DNA of 64,000 bases from Amphirosellinia nigrospora. Taxonomy: Eukaryota; Ascomycota; Sordariomycetes; Xylariales; Xylariaceae. The translations under genes were made by a program, and so were the position numbers. Position 1 is the first letter of the stretch, and each line of letters starts with the position of its first letter. The stretch lies in the NCBI GenBank assembly GCA_004123355.1, contig SCHM01000001.1:6582193-6646192 (forward strand), read 5' to 3'. Below, piece by piece: positions 1 through 12,231 of the stretch. The notes under the pieces are model-generated. The model made no database searches. It was not told the origin of the DNA and worked only from the letters and a program-made list of their open reading frames with translations.

Positions 1-3000
1 CAACTACAATCTGAGGCGCCATCCGCCACACTATGTCCCCGATGTCCTGCTCTTATTGCTCAACAGATATTAACCGCAGTCGATTGGAATTCGCAGATCG
101 CTTGCCTCGTCACGACTTGGACGTTACTAGTGTACTCGCTTAGGGCATGCATCCTCAACACTCGGACCGACTATTTGTGCAGTATCAGATCATGAACACG
201 GTCTAGAATGCCTTTGCTTTTCCCAAGTTCGTCACCCTAGCCCCCAAAAAAAGACGGTTGGGGCTAAGCTGGTTCGAACGATAATGGCGTAACGGCTATT
301 AAAATACCCCGCTTGAATAAACACTCGAGTACTTAGTAGGTGGTATCTGGGCTGAGGATGCTCGTGAGACAATTATCTTAGCCACTATCCAGATCCGCGT
401 CACCCGCTGCTGGTATTGGCATCTACTTCTGAGTAATAGGACGTTTACGGATCAGCCAGGTGCATTATCCAATTTGACCGACCAAACAATGCCCAGAGCA
501 TCGGAGGGCGCCTTGCCTTGACACACGACGTCGCTAATCTCGCAGACGGCTGCGGGCATGCTTATGTACCTTCATCCCAAGAAAGAGAAAAGCGCTGCGG
601 CTGACCGGATACAGCGACCCTAGTATATCACATTATCGTACCCGACTGAACTCCTCGGGATTTGTGTTCCTGTGTGCGACGCTTGATCGACTATATCATG
701 GCATGCCATTCATGTGTTGGGCTTCTTTCGAGCTGGATAACATCTTTACCGCCGTTCCACGCCGCACAAACGGCCCTTTGCATCGTCATCGTATTACAAG
801 GTTCTTCATTCCTTAGAAAGTGCCTGCCCGACAGTCCATATTATTATAGACTGATGTTTGGACACAAGACTTGCTAGGCTGTTTAGGTGAAATTACTTTA
901 GTTACCGGCCTTGTATGAGCTGTATAGGTTGTGTTCCGTGAGATCATGATTTTTCCCGTGATATCGACCAAGCTTCGGTAACTCTAGCAAAGCTACGCAG
1001 GCAATAAGCAACAGGCCAAGCAGCTTCGTTCGATGTCGTAAAGCATCTGCTAGTATAGTTGTATGAGGCGTGATAAATATCTAGTTTCAATGCCAAATCA
1101 TTGTCAACCGTCACCAGCATTATCATGGTCTCGGACATTTGCTATGCAGCCCGAAAAGTTCGGCATTCGCAGCCAATGACCACTTTCTTACTATTGGCAG
1201 TCTTCTGTCACCCTCATTACCTTGAAACAGAGACCCGACGATCCTCTGGTCATGGTGGTTACCCAGCAATACCGTCTCCGCCTGTCAGCTGCAGAAAACG
1301 CGACAGGTCGCTTTTCGTCCAATGCGTAGCCCTAAGATCTGATACCACCACATCGGAAGCGCGCAGCTGCATGTCTTGGGACACCTGGCACTCAACAAAG
1401 AACCCTTTTACCCCTTTTGGACGAGTGTTCGTGTTATCATATCCACCAACGATAGATGACATCCGCCGCCCCATCCCAAGAAGGCGGCCCCGACGGGCAA
1501 ACTGCATATCAGATCTCGCACAGCCGCCAGATCTGAACAAGAATAGAGATGATGTCGGCGAACTTCTCCGAACCCATCTGCGGAACCCCCGCATAACATC
1601 ACTTTTTTGAAAATCGGTATACCGCATTGAAGGCCAAGGCCCGTCCCCTACTTGGCTTCTCGGTCACGGGCTTTTGCCCTGGGTATGAAATATTAGATGC
1701 CGTGCATCTTCGTCCGTTTTTCGGTCTTCATATGCGGCTCCATTCCTGTTCCCGTCATCACATCACCTTATGACTTCAGTACCCAGCAAACCGATATCTA
1801 CCATTCCTAGCTTATTCAAAACATGAGACGAAGGGGGTATATTGACGTCAAGTCAAGGGCAGCTGTAAAACCCGACCTTGATCAAATTTCTTGTTTTCCT
1901 ACGCTTTCGCTCGCTGCTAATTGATATAGAAACTTTTCGTTACAGAGGTCTATATGACCACGCCTACCGTCTGCAAAAGTAATGATCATATATGGTGTCG
2001 CGGGTCTATCCGATGCACTATACCAGGTCTCTCATGAAGAAATTTAACTGATCCTAAACGAGTAGTGCCCACAAGGACAGACCTATTACGTAGATTTTGG
2101 ACGCGGTTGTTTAGCTTTCCCTCAATGCAGGGGCTAGGAGCTATTGACACCACAAGGGACGTTTCGAGCCCAGGAAAGACTCAAAGATTAGAAGATGCAC
2201 ACTGGCATCTCAAATCACCTAAGTCACAACCAGGAAACCCTTGACTGCTGATTGAAGACAAGGCTGCTACCTAGTTGGTAGTATTCGTGATGATTACTGC
2301 TAGGGGATCTTGGAGGGTAATATAGTGGATACAAGGGTCCACTAGCAGCGACGAGGCGCCGGGAGAGACTAATTAGCTCTCATAGGCGGGGTAAGAGGAG
2401 GAAATAAGTGTCAAGAGGGCCCCGTTCAGTATAATTTGCGATTATCTCGTGATGCCTCACAACACAACCCTATCTGGCCTTGTGAAAACCAAGGGGCTTC
2501 TTACGAGACATATCATATGAGGACCCCAGGTACTGCTCCTCTTAGGACGTTTACCCGTCCTGGTCATACAGTATACCAGAACTCGAACCTTGTAAGACGA
2601 ACCAGTCCCCATGGTATTTATAGAACGAAACAAAATGAGCAAATTGCTCAAGATTATCACACCGAATGTGACCAGGGCTGAGCAGAGAATAGAAGCGCAA
2701 CTGGCAAATATCCGAAGTTGGGTATCAGAGCCAACATTCTACTTAATACGATGCCTATGCGAAATGCTGTACGAACCTAAACGAAAGGGGAAGTGGAAAT
2801 CTGCAAGCATCACCCATGTTTCCTCTCTTAACCCAGGCCAAGAACCCCAAAAACCCTTGGTGGTCAATGCCACTTCGGCCGTTGCGTTTCACGAGGCTGA
2901 TCTCGACAGTGTCCCCATCATCGATGACGGGACCAGGGACCCCCGGTCCAGCTGTCACATTTTGATGATGACGACCGAATCGCATCTCAGCACATCCCTA

Positions 3001-6000
3001 CCACCCATGTGTGTATTACGCTATGTAGTATAGACACTCGCCAATGTTGCGCAAAGAACCATGGTTTTCCCTTACAGGGCCAACCAGCCAGGCCGGCCTG
3101 TTCTTATAAGTACTCTCTCTTCATTATCTTAACATGGCCGGGGGCTTTCCACTTCCAGCCCCCAGCAACACCTTAATAAGCGAAAACAAGGGGAGACGAC
3201 ACCCGTCTGACGGCAAAGAACCCCTGCCGGCTTTTTTTGTTCTACACTCCCTATACTACGTATTACCTATCAACGGTCGCTGAGGCCGTCAGATCTACGC
3301 CTGCGGCACGTCGGATTATGTTGTCTGACGATAGGCTCAGCCTAGGACCACCGATATCGCCGCCCTTTCGTGGGCAGAGAGTTTGAAAAGCTCCGTCGTG
3401 CGCGTAGTTGTGTAACGACTTTCGCCGTGAGTAAGGCTGTATAGCCTGCCGGGTTACGGTAGACGGGGCAGACAGACGAGCAAGGGTGGGTGGTGGATAA
3501 ATGACCGTTTCAATGCAGCAGCAGAACTCGAGATACAACATCTCATCTCGGTCTGCCGGGGGACGTGTAAAGTTTCCTGTTCTTCATACACACACACATA
3601 GGCTTCTCATTCCATTCCAATTCATGCATTCGAACTAGGCCGTTCGGATACGTGCTCGCGCGGTCAGGCGACTTGTTCGTCGGCTGCCCAAGACATTCGA
3701 GAAACACAAAAAGGGGAAAATGAAGGAAGTCTAGAACGCCCGCAGGCCCGGCCAGCGACAACGTCCGGAACGGGGGACCCTTTTTTTTTTTTTTTATGGT
3801 TTTTGCTACTACTGCATTCCTGGCAGACGCGCGCATACGCGTGGCTTGCCGCTATAGACAGGGCTCTCGTTGATATTACAGTAGCGTACGTAACCAAGAG
3901 AGAGATAGGGTGTGAATGAATGACATGCTGCCGCAGAACAGACCCAGATAGAAGGGAAACCCGGATAATCGATCACCCCCCAAACCCACGCAACGCCGAT
4001 ACCACCTTGCCCCCTTCCTGCCTTGCCCATACATATACCTGCTGCTCCACGATAATAACCAACATAGTAAGTAATCGTACCGCTATCATTCACATAGCTA
4101 TACTATCTCTTGGCTATAGCGGAACTAGCTCGCTAAGCCCGGCCCCTGATTGACGGACGCATACTCCCGCCTACTTGTTTGGGTAATATCGCCCCAACGG
4201 CTAGGTTAGCTAGCTGGGAAGCTAGCTACACAGACACCCCCCATGCCGGCGCCGTAAGGCGCAGTAGCAGTCATTGACGATGAAGAGAAAATAAACGATG
4301 CTACCGTGCCGGGGGCGCGGAGCAGGCGCCGGGCGGGAAGATCGAATAAGAGGGGAAGGTGTCCTTGCTTTTGGGGCGGAGACCTTGTCGTCATTTTTCG
4401 CCTTCGTCGGTATTGAATTGTAACGAGCTCGGTGACATAGATATCTATCCGCCATGTCTATGTGTCGTGATCTGATGATGATGATAATGGGGACGACCAC
4501 AAATCGTAGCATCTATCCGTCGAACGGTCCTATTGATCGATCCCCCTCTGCCCCGTAAGCCCGGTCGTGTTATAATGACCCCCTCCTATACTACCCAAAC
4601 CATGTGAAATCAGATAAGCGCCACCCTTCGCCTTCTATTCCTTCGCGCAGCCACCCGGGCCCTGTCTTTTATCCGGGTTGTAAGCCATATCGCGATTTGG
4701 TGTAGTGTAAGTAGGTAAATCTTTGTGGATTTCATAAGCCATGGTTCTGGGTCTCGGGGGGGTAGTGTGACCAGATTCCGTCCAAGACTGCATGACAAAG
4801 TCTACTACTAATACTACTACCTATATCAACGACACTTATCCAATCAGGTCTCGTCCAAGAAGACAGACAGCACATACATATACGATTGTTCGTTACGAAA
4901 GGTCTCTATTCGCGCCAAGCACCGTTTCCCATCAAAAACTCAGTAACGTAATCCGCATGAAAATGATACATCGAACGGGTTACCGTGTTTGGGGAGACAA
5001 CTTGTTTCAAGTGACGATCGGATCTTGGGGTACGCCAAGAGAGAGAGGGACAGCACAGCGTAGTGACGAGCACATATCATCCATCCATCCATCCATCCAT
5101 CCATTTCACCTGCATAACACCTACTACCTACTACTACTACACCACCACCACCGACCGTGACCGACAAAGCTCCACAAGGTCTGCTGTTAATATCGTGACG
5201 TGATATGTCAGGCAATACGTTTAGGTTGTCAGCTGCTCATGCACACGTGGAAATTCCCCTATTCGGTCAGAGATCCCTCCTTTGTTCGTACCCCTTTGCT
5301 TTTGCTCCGACCGATTCCCCCCCCTCCCCTCCGATATGAGGAGGAGAGAGCCCCTGAGTGTTCATGTACCGCTTATCATCACAGTAGATCGAGGCCCGAG
5401 ATGCGGCCTGGATGATAGGTAAGGGTAGACTTTGTTGGGGGTGGGCAATCTGCTCGACGATTTCCCTTCTCGGAGGTTGCATGATGCGCGGAGACCGGTT
5501 GGGAATGCCTTTCATAGATGGACGTCACGTTGCCATTGCCCCGGCCGAAAGCTAATTTACAAGCGCGGATGAAAAACCTGTTAGATAGCTTCTAGTCATG
5601 TTCTTTTCTAGATGATAATGTAACTCACCTTGAGAAGGCGTGCCGAGTCCCGGGGTGAGAAGATACGAAACTTGACCGACTCAACCAGAACGGGTGAGGA
5701 GAGTCCTTCGTCGCTCGCTCTTGCTTCAGGTCGCCGAGCCCTCTCGTTTACTGTAGATGTCCGAGCATTTTTGAGTTGCCACCACCCTGCAAATCTCGAT
5801 ACGCGATCGGAAGAAAAATCTATGATTAGGTAAGGTTGCGGGATAGAACCTCTGGACCCAAGTGAGATCTGAGGGCGATGATCTTCACGTCGATCATACA
5901 ACTTCGAGGAACCTATCGGTAAAGGTTATTAATCGCCCAAGCGGACACCACGAGGTCTCTTTTGCGAAAGGGAAGTCGTCGACTAAGGCCGTCCTATTCA

Positions 6001-8066
6001 CGAGCTCACGATGTGTCAATGGCCTTGGAATGTTTCAGGATAAACGCACAGCCTCTTGCCGGGGCTAAGCAAGCGTACACCGAAATATCAAATCGGGGTC
6101 GTATTGCTCATTGGAATATAGAGTGGCCGTCAGGGATATCCGCCAAATCCAGGTATGACGAGTACGTTTCACCCGAGCATCAACCACTTGGGACCGAGAC
6201 CGAAAACGATGTCGTCCGATAATGTAGGCGGTTATTGATCCACGTTGAAACATCCAGCTCGCGTGCTTTGGCTATGTCATGGCCGGACATGTGTCAGGTG
6301 TCTCTCGGTGCCCGGAATGCGATGGCAGGCTTAGCACAGCCCCGTTCGTCCGATCCAACGTCTCAACGATACATAAAGCCCCGGCTAATCCGTGCGCTCT
6401 GGCGGTGAAGCGGATGAGACGGTAATCCCGGGCTCTGGATCTGTGCCTTCTGATGCCGTCCGAGCTCTTGACCGGAGGCTGGGCAGTCCGCTATTTCCTT
6501 GAAGACCCAATCGCATAGGTCGGTATGGGGTAGAGTATGGTTATGAAATACGATTTGCTCAGCAGCTTCGTTTGATGGTGGTTCAATCCAGGCTCGAGAA
6601 AGGTCCGGTTTGAGATCAAGGCATCAATTTCACAGCTAGGTCTCTGCTACTGCGAGGATCGATTGAAGGGTCTAGGGGGTTGATTCGGTTGTGCCTTTCG
6701 CACGGAAGGTTTACGCACGAAGTACTGGTACATCGTGTGCTCGGAGGTCAAATGGAATCAATGTATTTGCACTGTATTCTTGACAGGTGCGACGAGTCAG
6801 TGGATGTAACCAAGCGCTAGGTTGCTATGGATTGGTTCAAGGATCTGGGTTGATGGGCTCTGATTTGCTCGTAAAGGCGATTATAGGCTCATCAACTTAG
6901 TACGAGTAGACTGAAGTCCTTCCACGCCTGGTCATATATTTGTCTGTTAATTAATTCAGAGATAACGTCCAAAAGACTAGCTAGGCCTGCTTCGTCGTCT
7001 GTCAACCTGAAGAACTGTTCTCAATGCCACTAATGCCTTAGTTGCGTTGTAAAATCATCTACAATGCTATAAAAAGTCGTCCGGACACAGGTATCATACA
7101 CAAAGGCCGTTGTATAATAAGCAGGCCCTCAATTCAGAATAGTTCCATCGTCGTATAATGGCGGCTCCAATTTCATCATGTACATGAGCAGTAAGCACAA
7201 GTAACACAAGATCTAAGGTAACGAGTAAAACGATCTCTCGCATTTGAAGGACGGCGCCCAGTCCTCATACTATAAAAGGCAGCAGTGTTCATGAGCTAGA
7301 AAAGGGGTGACTCCATTTTGGCTACAGGGAACCTTTAAATCGGTGCCTGAATATATACATGCTATGGGCGCAAGACTCATGCTGGTCTTATAGTTGATGG
7401 TCTTCTTATAGGGCTCTATACGAGTACTATGAACCGTTACGATTCTCGAAATTGTGGTCTCTTGTAATAGGTCAGGTCTGAGGGGGTAGTAGATATCCCT
7501 TGAACCTCAGTAGTAGACACGTAGAAGAGCCTGACCGTGTCTATATTAGTCTTAGCACAGTTACAACTAGGCTTTAAGACCTGATTACAGGAGTTATTTT
7601 ATCTGTGGAGTCCGTTGTCGATTGTACAGATCTAGAAAGATTTCTTACAAGAGAGGATGCGCATATTTCAACCTGTTAATTGTGCACAAAGGGTTGTATA
7701 CCCGGTAGGTCAATAAATGTTGATTTTCATTAACTCTCCTAGTTTTCATAATATTTGTAATGGATGATCAAACACATATCGCTTGCCGGCTGATACCCTC
7801 AGTATATGCTTCGGTGGCAAGGCTGTCGACCTGCGCGCCTGGGTGCGTATTCACAATTATCGTGTATGTTATCAATAGCTTGTCCCCCTTTATCATTAGC
7901 CTCGCGGCTATAATAGGTATTTTACTATGCTGGGCTTACGGATGAAAATGCTGATGTTGGTCGTTGCGTTGCGGCTGAAATTTCTCAAGACAGTGGATAA
8001 GACCCCTGACAGCTAAGTGAACAAGAGAGGCTGCAGTAAGCGAGAGCCTGTGCATGAGATACAGAA
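1..8066. other. 8-kb left-end stretch without a supportable gene
   Basis: The open frames here are short (under about 170 codons), carry no family motif I recognise, and do not join into a convincing spliced gene. What is visible is low-complexity DNA: a run of T at about 3781-3795, six tandem CCAT units at 5081-5104 followed by CTA and ACC triplet runs to about 5152, GATGAT triplets near 4475, and a C-rich tract near 5313. CT/GA-rich patches at 3.2-5.5 kb resemble fungal promoter or UTR sequence, but no downstream coding region explains them. A decayed gene or a non-coding transcript cannot be excluded. Confidence 0.6.
5081..5104. repeat. (CCAT)6 microsatellite
   Basis: Six perfect CCAT units, followed within 50 bases by CTA and CAC/ACC triplet runs. 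Read directly from the sequence. It lies in the gene-free left region and has no coding context. Confidence 0.95.
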
Positions 8067-10552
8067 TTACCGAGCCATGCCACCCCATAGGTTTATGGGG
8101 GGGACCAGACCAGGAGGAGTCCAATTCCACTCAAAGTCGTCCATAAAAGTCCAATCAATCTCCAACGAATCCGGCACGGCATCAGGAAAGATAGGATTCG
8201 TCCCCTCTGCCGTGTCATTGGTAAGCGAGTTGAGTGATTGGTGCCCCAACGCGCGCTTCATCGTGCCGTCGTTCTTCCAATGTACCAAGCAGTCAAACGT
8301 CACGCCGGCCCCGAGACGACGTGGAAAGGTTGTGGTAGTAGGTTCTTCGCTCTGCCATGTCGAGCCCCAGTCTGAGGAGTGGTACCGATCGAGAAACGTT
8401 TTAAATAATGTCGCGAGACGCAATGGTAGATCGGCCGGCACGATGCTCATGCGATGGCAAATCGACACTATATCGGCTGCCGTTGCTTCGATGGCCTTGT
8501 GGTCTATGAACTGCATGTATGAAGAACGTAGTATTTTGTAGATGACGCAACTTGCCGTCGCCAATGACCGCATCTGCGGATGTGTGATGTGACCTAGAAA
8601 CCCGATAGTCTGATCTAGATGTTGAGCATTTCGAATGACTGAACTGGCGGTAAGATATGTACGTAGAATACGCTGCTTCAAAGGCTCTGGATCATGGCCC
8701 TGCGAAGGCATCATGTAGAATATCTGGATCTCCAGCTGAACGAGTAAGGCGTTGAACTTATCCAAGTCATCTAGTTTTGCGAGTTAGGTATTGGGATGTT
8801 GTGTTGGGAGCGGGCTCTGCATACCTGCTCGCTCGGAACAGATCATCCCCTGTACGATGTTCCACTCCTCTTCAAGTCCTTGAACTATGTTCGGTGCTAC
8901 TCCGCTCGACTCTTCAAGATTGGCAAGTATCGTCTTACTAACACGGTTTGAGAATTTCTGGCATTCGAGAAGTATACGAAAACTGGATGGAACGTGGAAA
9001 GGTGTTCGCCCGTCGACTACAATAATGCGAATTAGTAACCTTTTCCCTCGAACCAAACTACCAGGTAGCTGCCGTGTTAAACCCAGCCGTGCGAGTTGAA
9101 AAGATAAGCTCGGATGATCCCGCAACGGACAAGTATAACTAGGGTAGTAATAGCCTATAAATATTACTTACTTATATTTTGAATTGTTTGGTTGAACAAG
9201 CAGGTGACGGGTGGTATACCTGTGTATGAAGACACCCTATGTTCTTGTTAGCGTATGTTGTAAATCGCCGATAGCCGATAGTACCTCTGTGACATGATGT
9301 TGAGGCCCGCCCAGGTAAAACTTGCCGCCTCATCCGTGTAATTGTTGAGAAAAGCTCCATGGCTATATTGCGGGTGGCCACCCTTCCCGGTGTGAAGTCC
9401 TTGTAGTAATGCGGCATTGGTAATGGCGCTGGAGAGGATAGCCGACGGTTCGTTGACAAGCCGGATGACGGGGAAAATCCAAGAGCATATTAATATAACG
9501 GCATTGATAGTATGTAGCGACAGAGGAATATCGCCCAAGGCTATGAAAACTTGACGTCGAATCTCTTCTGACAGAAACGGTACCAACGATGTGCTTTTCG
9601 CGTACCGCCGAGAGCCTACATAGATGATGGTCCAAAATAGTAAAGGACAAATCTCAAAGCATTTGTTGGGATCTCTATGACGGACCACGGGCATGTATGG
9701 GTGATAAAATTCGAAATATTTCTGGAAGTAATAGTCGATATCGTCGCCGGAAAAGGGATATGAACCAAGAGTCCTCGGGAGACTCGGCTCGCTACTTGCA
9801 TCGTGTAGAAGCGTTGTTACCGGTGTGTTTAAACTCGCCAGTGGCCCGGTGCTCACAGAGCTAGAGGCCTGTTGTCTGGACCCAGCAGAGATACCACTTG
9901 GGGAGGCTAGGCCCAGTGGTTCAGATGCCGGTTCCCTCGAGCGGGTTTTGACGGTGTTTGTTTGTGGAGGATTCGTGGACGAGGCAGACCCAACTGTCTC
10001 TTTGATTGATTGGATCTCCTGTACAAGCTCATCCAGTTTACTAGACTTGCAAATCAGTAATGATTCTTTGAGAAATCGTCGTGGAACTATTCTAAGTTGC
10101 GTAATCCGTTGAGTTCTATGATCTCAACTTTGAAGCCCACAAAGTTGCGTCGTGTGTTGGCTCCTAGCTCTAGCAGGAACAGACAAGCCACACATTCACT
10201 AGAGCGGTGTCCCAGAAAAAAAAAAGATCAATGAATTCAAAGCATACCTTCGCCGTGATATCCTCTTATGGGTCTTATCGACAACACATGTCAAATGCAG
10301 CTTCGCACAGCGCTGGCAGGGCTGATCCGCATTCGAACTAGGGTTGCAGCGGACCTAGAACACGGCCGTGTCAGTAGTTCCCCTTCGTTGTTTACATAAG
10401 AGCCCGTCGGGGCCCGGCATGAGGGTCTGTGTATGTACCTTGGCATCGCGACAGGATGTGCAGGCGGTGTTTCTCTTGATTCGGCTCGACTGGAGCGCTG
10501 GCGGCGACTCTTGACGGGCGTCTGCCATCAAAGGTAAGGGGCGGCGTGTCAT
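8067..10552 (-). CDS. Zn(II)2Cys6 transcription factor, Leu3/War1-like
   Basis: Predicted nuclear DNA-binding regulator of 645 residues in six exons: 10552-10439, 10354-10248, 10040-9285, 9236-9172, 9016-8825 and 8770-8067. All five joins keep frame. The binuclear zinc cluster is CX2CX6CX9CX2CX6C (C31, C34, C41, C51, C54, C61), with intron 1 falling between its second and third cysteines. It is followed by a basic KRISRRSKLDELVQEIQ linker and coiled coil, as in Leu3-type factors. The rest matches the fungal-specific middle homology region: LNIMSQRVSSYTGIPP across intron 3, then FRILLECQKFSNRVSKTI, then QLEIQIFYMMP. A second in-frame ATG lies 24 bases downstream of the chosen start. The C-terminus ends in a Trp-rich segment, possibly an activation region. 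No target can be inferred from neighbours. The family call is firm; the subgroup is a recollection of linker and domain style. Confidence 0.88.
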
Positions 10553-11027
10553 GCGCGCCGAACTGATCTAATTTTGCCGAGGGGGAGGCTGTATAGCGTT
10601 CTGTGCAGCATACATTTGGCGCACCGACAACACAGCGGGCGCGCGGGCGGCCAAAAAAGATACCCGTTTCGGCTTATTTGGGTGAGGTTGACTAAGGGGG
10701 CGTCAGGTTTGGAGAGGAGAAGTGGGAAGTTTGTGGCGTGTTAGTGTACCCGATCTCGGCACCGGTGCTGGTTGGGTAGGTCAGTCTAAATAAGCCACCG
10801 ACGTTGTTCACTTTTCGCTATGTTCCCTCGGATATTTGAACAAATTTTGTGAAAACAAGAATGAAGATAAAGGTTTCTTACGGCTCGAGAGGAATGCTTG
10901 AATTATTGAATATACTACACAGGACGGAGGGTCCGTTAAAACCGGTACGCCCGTAGGAACCCGCTCTGAGCCAACGAGAGTTACCCGACGTTAGCTTCAC
11001 GACGACTCTACTACTACTAGTAGGTAC
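10553..11027. other. Intergenic: upstream of the Zn2Cys6 gene, downstream of the PEBP gene
   Basis: About 475 bases with no coding signal. It should hold the promoter of the leftward regulator gene and the 3' end of the PEBP gene. Several CGG/CCG words are present near 10.63-10.76 kb, but I see no defined operator. Confidence 0.5.
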
Positions 11028-11751
11028 TTATGCCCATTTCCTCTCTGCTACGCCAACCCACATACCCCAGCCTAGCACTTTGCCTTCAATAGCCTCTGCG
11101 ATCTGTTCCCTCGTTGTCTCGGCCGTTAACAGATCCGGCTTTAGCTCTTGTTTCAGAGCAATTACCATGAAGAAATAGCGATGAGGGCCATGGTTCATTA
11201 ACGGTCTAGGCGGAATATAAGGCATCCCGTTCCTTGATTTACCGTAGTGGAACCCGCCTTTCATCAACGCCTTCTCTTTGTTCACGACGGTGAAATCGTC
11301 TGCGTCAACACTGGTTTTCGAGGCCGGGATCGCCGTGTAAAATCTATTGACAACACTCAGGTTAACCAGATACATTATAAGTAATCTTTCAGCAAGGGGA
11401 GAAATATGCCGTCTGACGATGTCCTTTGGAGCAGACTTACCCGTGAATAATGGGTGTCGGCAATGGCGCATCGGGGTCTTCAGATACGAGGAGCCACTCC
11501 TTGACCTCGGATTCGATTTCGGGCGGCGCTGACCACTGTAACGCTGGGAATTTGCCGTCGCCATCGTGCGTGTAATCGACCTTGAATCTCGAGCCCGACA
11601 CACCACAGTCTGGAGACGTCACCGTGATGGACTGCTCGGGGAAGCCGGCGAGCGCTGGACGTGTGAAGAAGCTCTTGGCATCACGGCCCTTGGCATTGGC
11701 GAATATCCACGAAAGCGTCACCTCGAGGACGGATCTGGCCGTCGCAGCCAT
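11028..11751 (-). CDS. Phosphatidylethanolamine-binding protein (PEBP/YbhB-like)
   Basis: A 208-residue protein in two exons, 11751-11441 and 11343-11028; the 97-bp intron interrupts the Gly codon after PTPIIH. The PEBP fold is recognised from the anion-pocket motif SEDPDAPLPTPIIHG followed across the intron by a Y-x-AIP segment, and from the second signature NHGPHRYFF with VIAL behind it. The C-terminal EAIEGKVLGWGMWVGV helix region is also typical. PEBP proteins bind phospholipids or small anionic ligands in the cytosol, and some act as protease or kinase modulators; the specific role here is unknown. There is no signal peptide. The gene is divergent from the EBP-like gene, with 480 bp between the starts. 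Confidence 0.88.
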
Positions 11752-12231
11752 TTTTGTATGTCAGGTTATTAAGAAGCGATCTTCGATGTCGAAATGCTTA
11801 GTTGGCGGTTGCAGATCGGGTAATCACCGCCGAGTTATTATGCTGACGACTGAGGCTGGGCTGCGATGGTTTCGGGATAATTGCTATTGCGAAGGAATAA
11901 TTGTTTCGACTATTTACAACCATAAATGGGAATCACACAAGAACAAAGATAAATTCGCCGTATGGGGGACACTTAGGATGGTATCTGAAGTATCGTGGCG
12001 GGTTATCGGAGCCGGTACGGCACTTGAGGAGCGAGCTAGACAGGGAAGATGGTTTATGCCCTTGGCTGTGTGACTGCTTCCACGATCATTTTTAAACATA
12101 GGATTTCAACACTAGACCTTGTTCTTTTTTAGATATACATTAGCTTCAATAAAGGGACATCGCCCTACCTACCACTAGCCTAGCTCAAACTATCATTTAC
12201 GGCCTTATCAGTCTCACCACGATAGCTCAAG
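11752..12231. promoter_or_regulatory. Shared upstream region of the divergent PEBP and EBP-like genes
   Basis: 480 bases between two divergent start codons, with no ORF of its own that I believe. It must carry both promoters. No clear TATA box or operator was recognised. Confidence 0.5.

Noticed and set aside
241-290. GGTTCGAA B-box-like word suggesting a tRNA
   Set aside because: The T-stem does not pair and no D-arm or acceptor arm can be drawn.
5608-6222. Overlapping ORFs on both strands (97 codons minus, 86 codons plus) with a splice-donor-like CTCAAG|GTGAGT on the minus strand
   Set aside because: No domain or conserved-looking block, and no second exon that continues a protein-like frame.
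9017-9171. Reading exon 5 of the first Zn2Cys6 gene as starting upstream, giving an extra SLSFQLARLGL segment
   Set aside because: That version needs an intron of 17-29 bases. A 155-bp intron ending TTGTAG keeps phase and gives the family-typical DGRTPFHVPSSFR instead.
9825-10112. 95-codon plus-strand ORF
   Set aside because: Lies antisense to exon 3 and intron 2 of the Zn2Cys6 gene, which is firmly supported by motifs.
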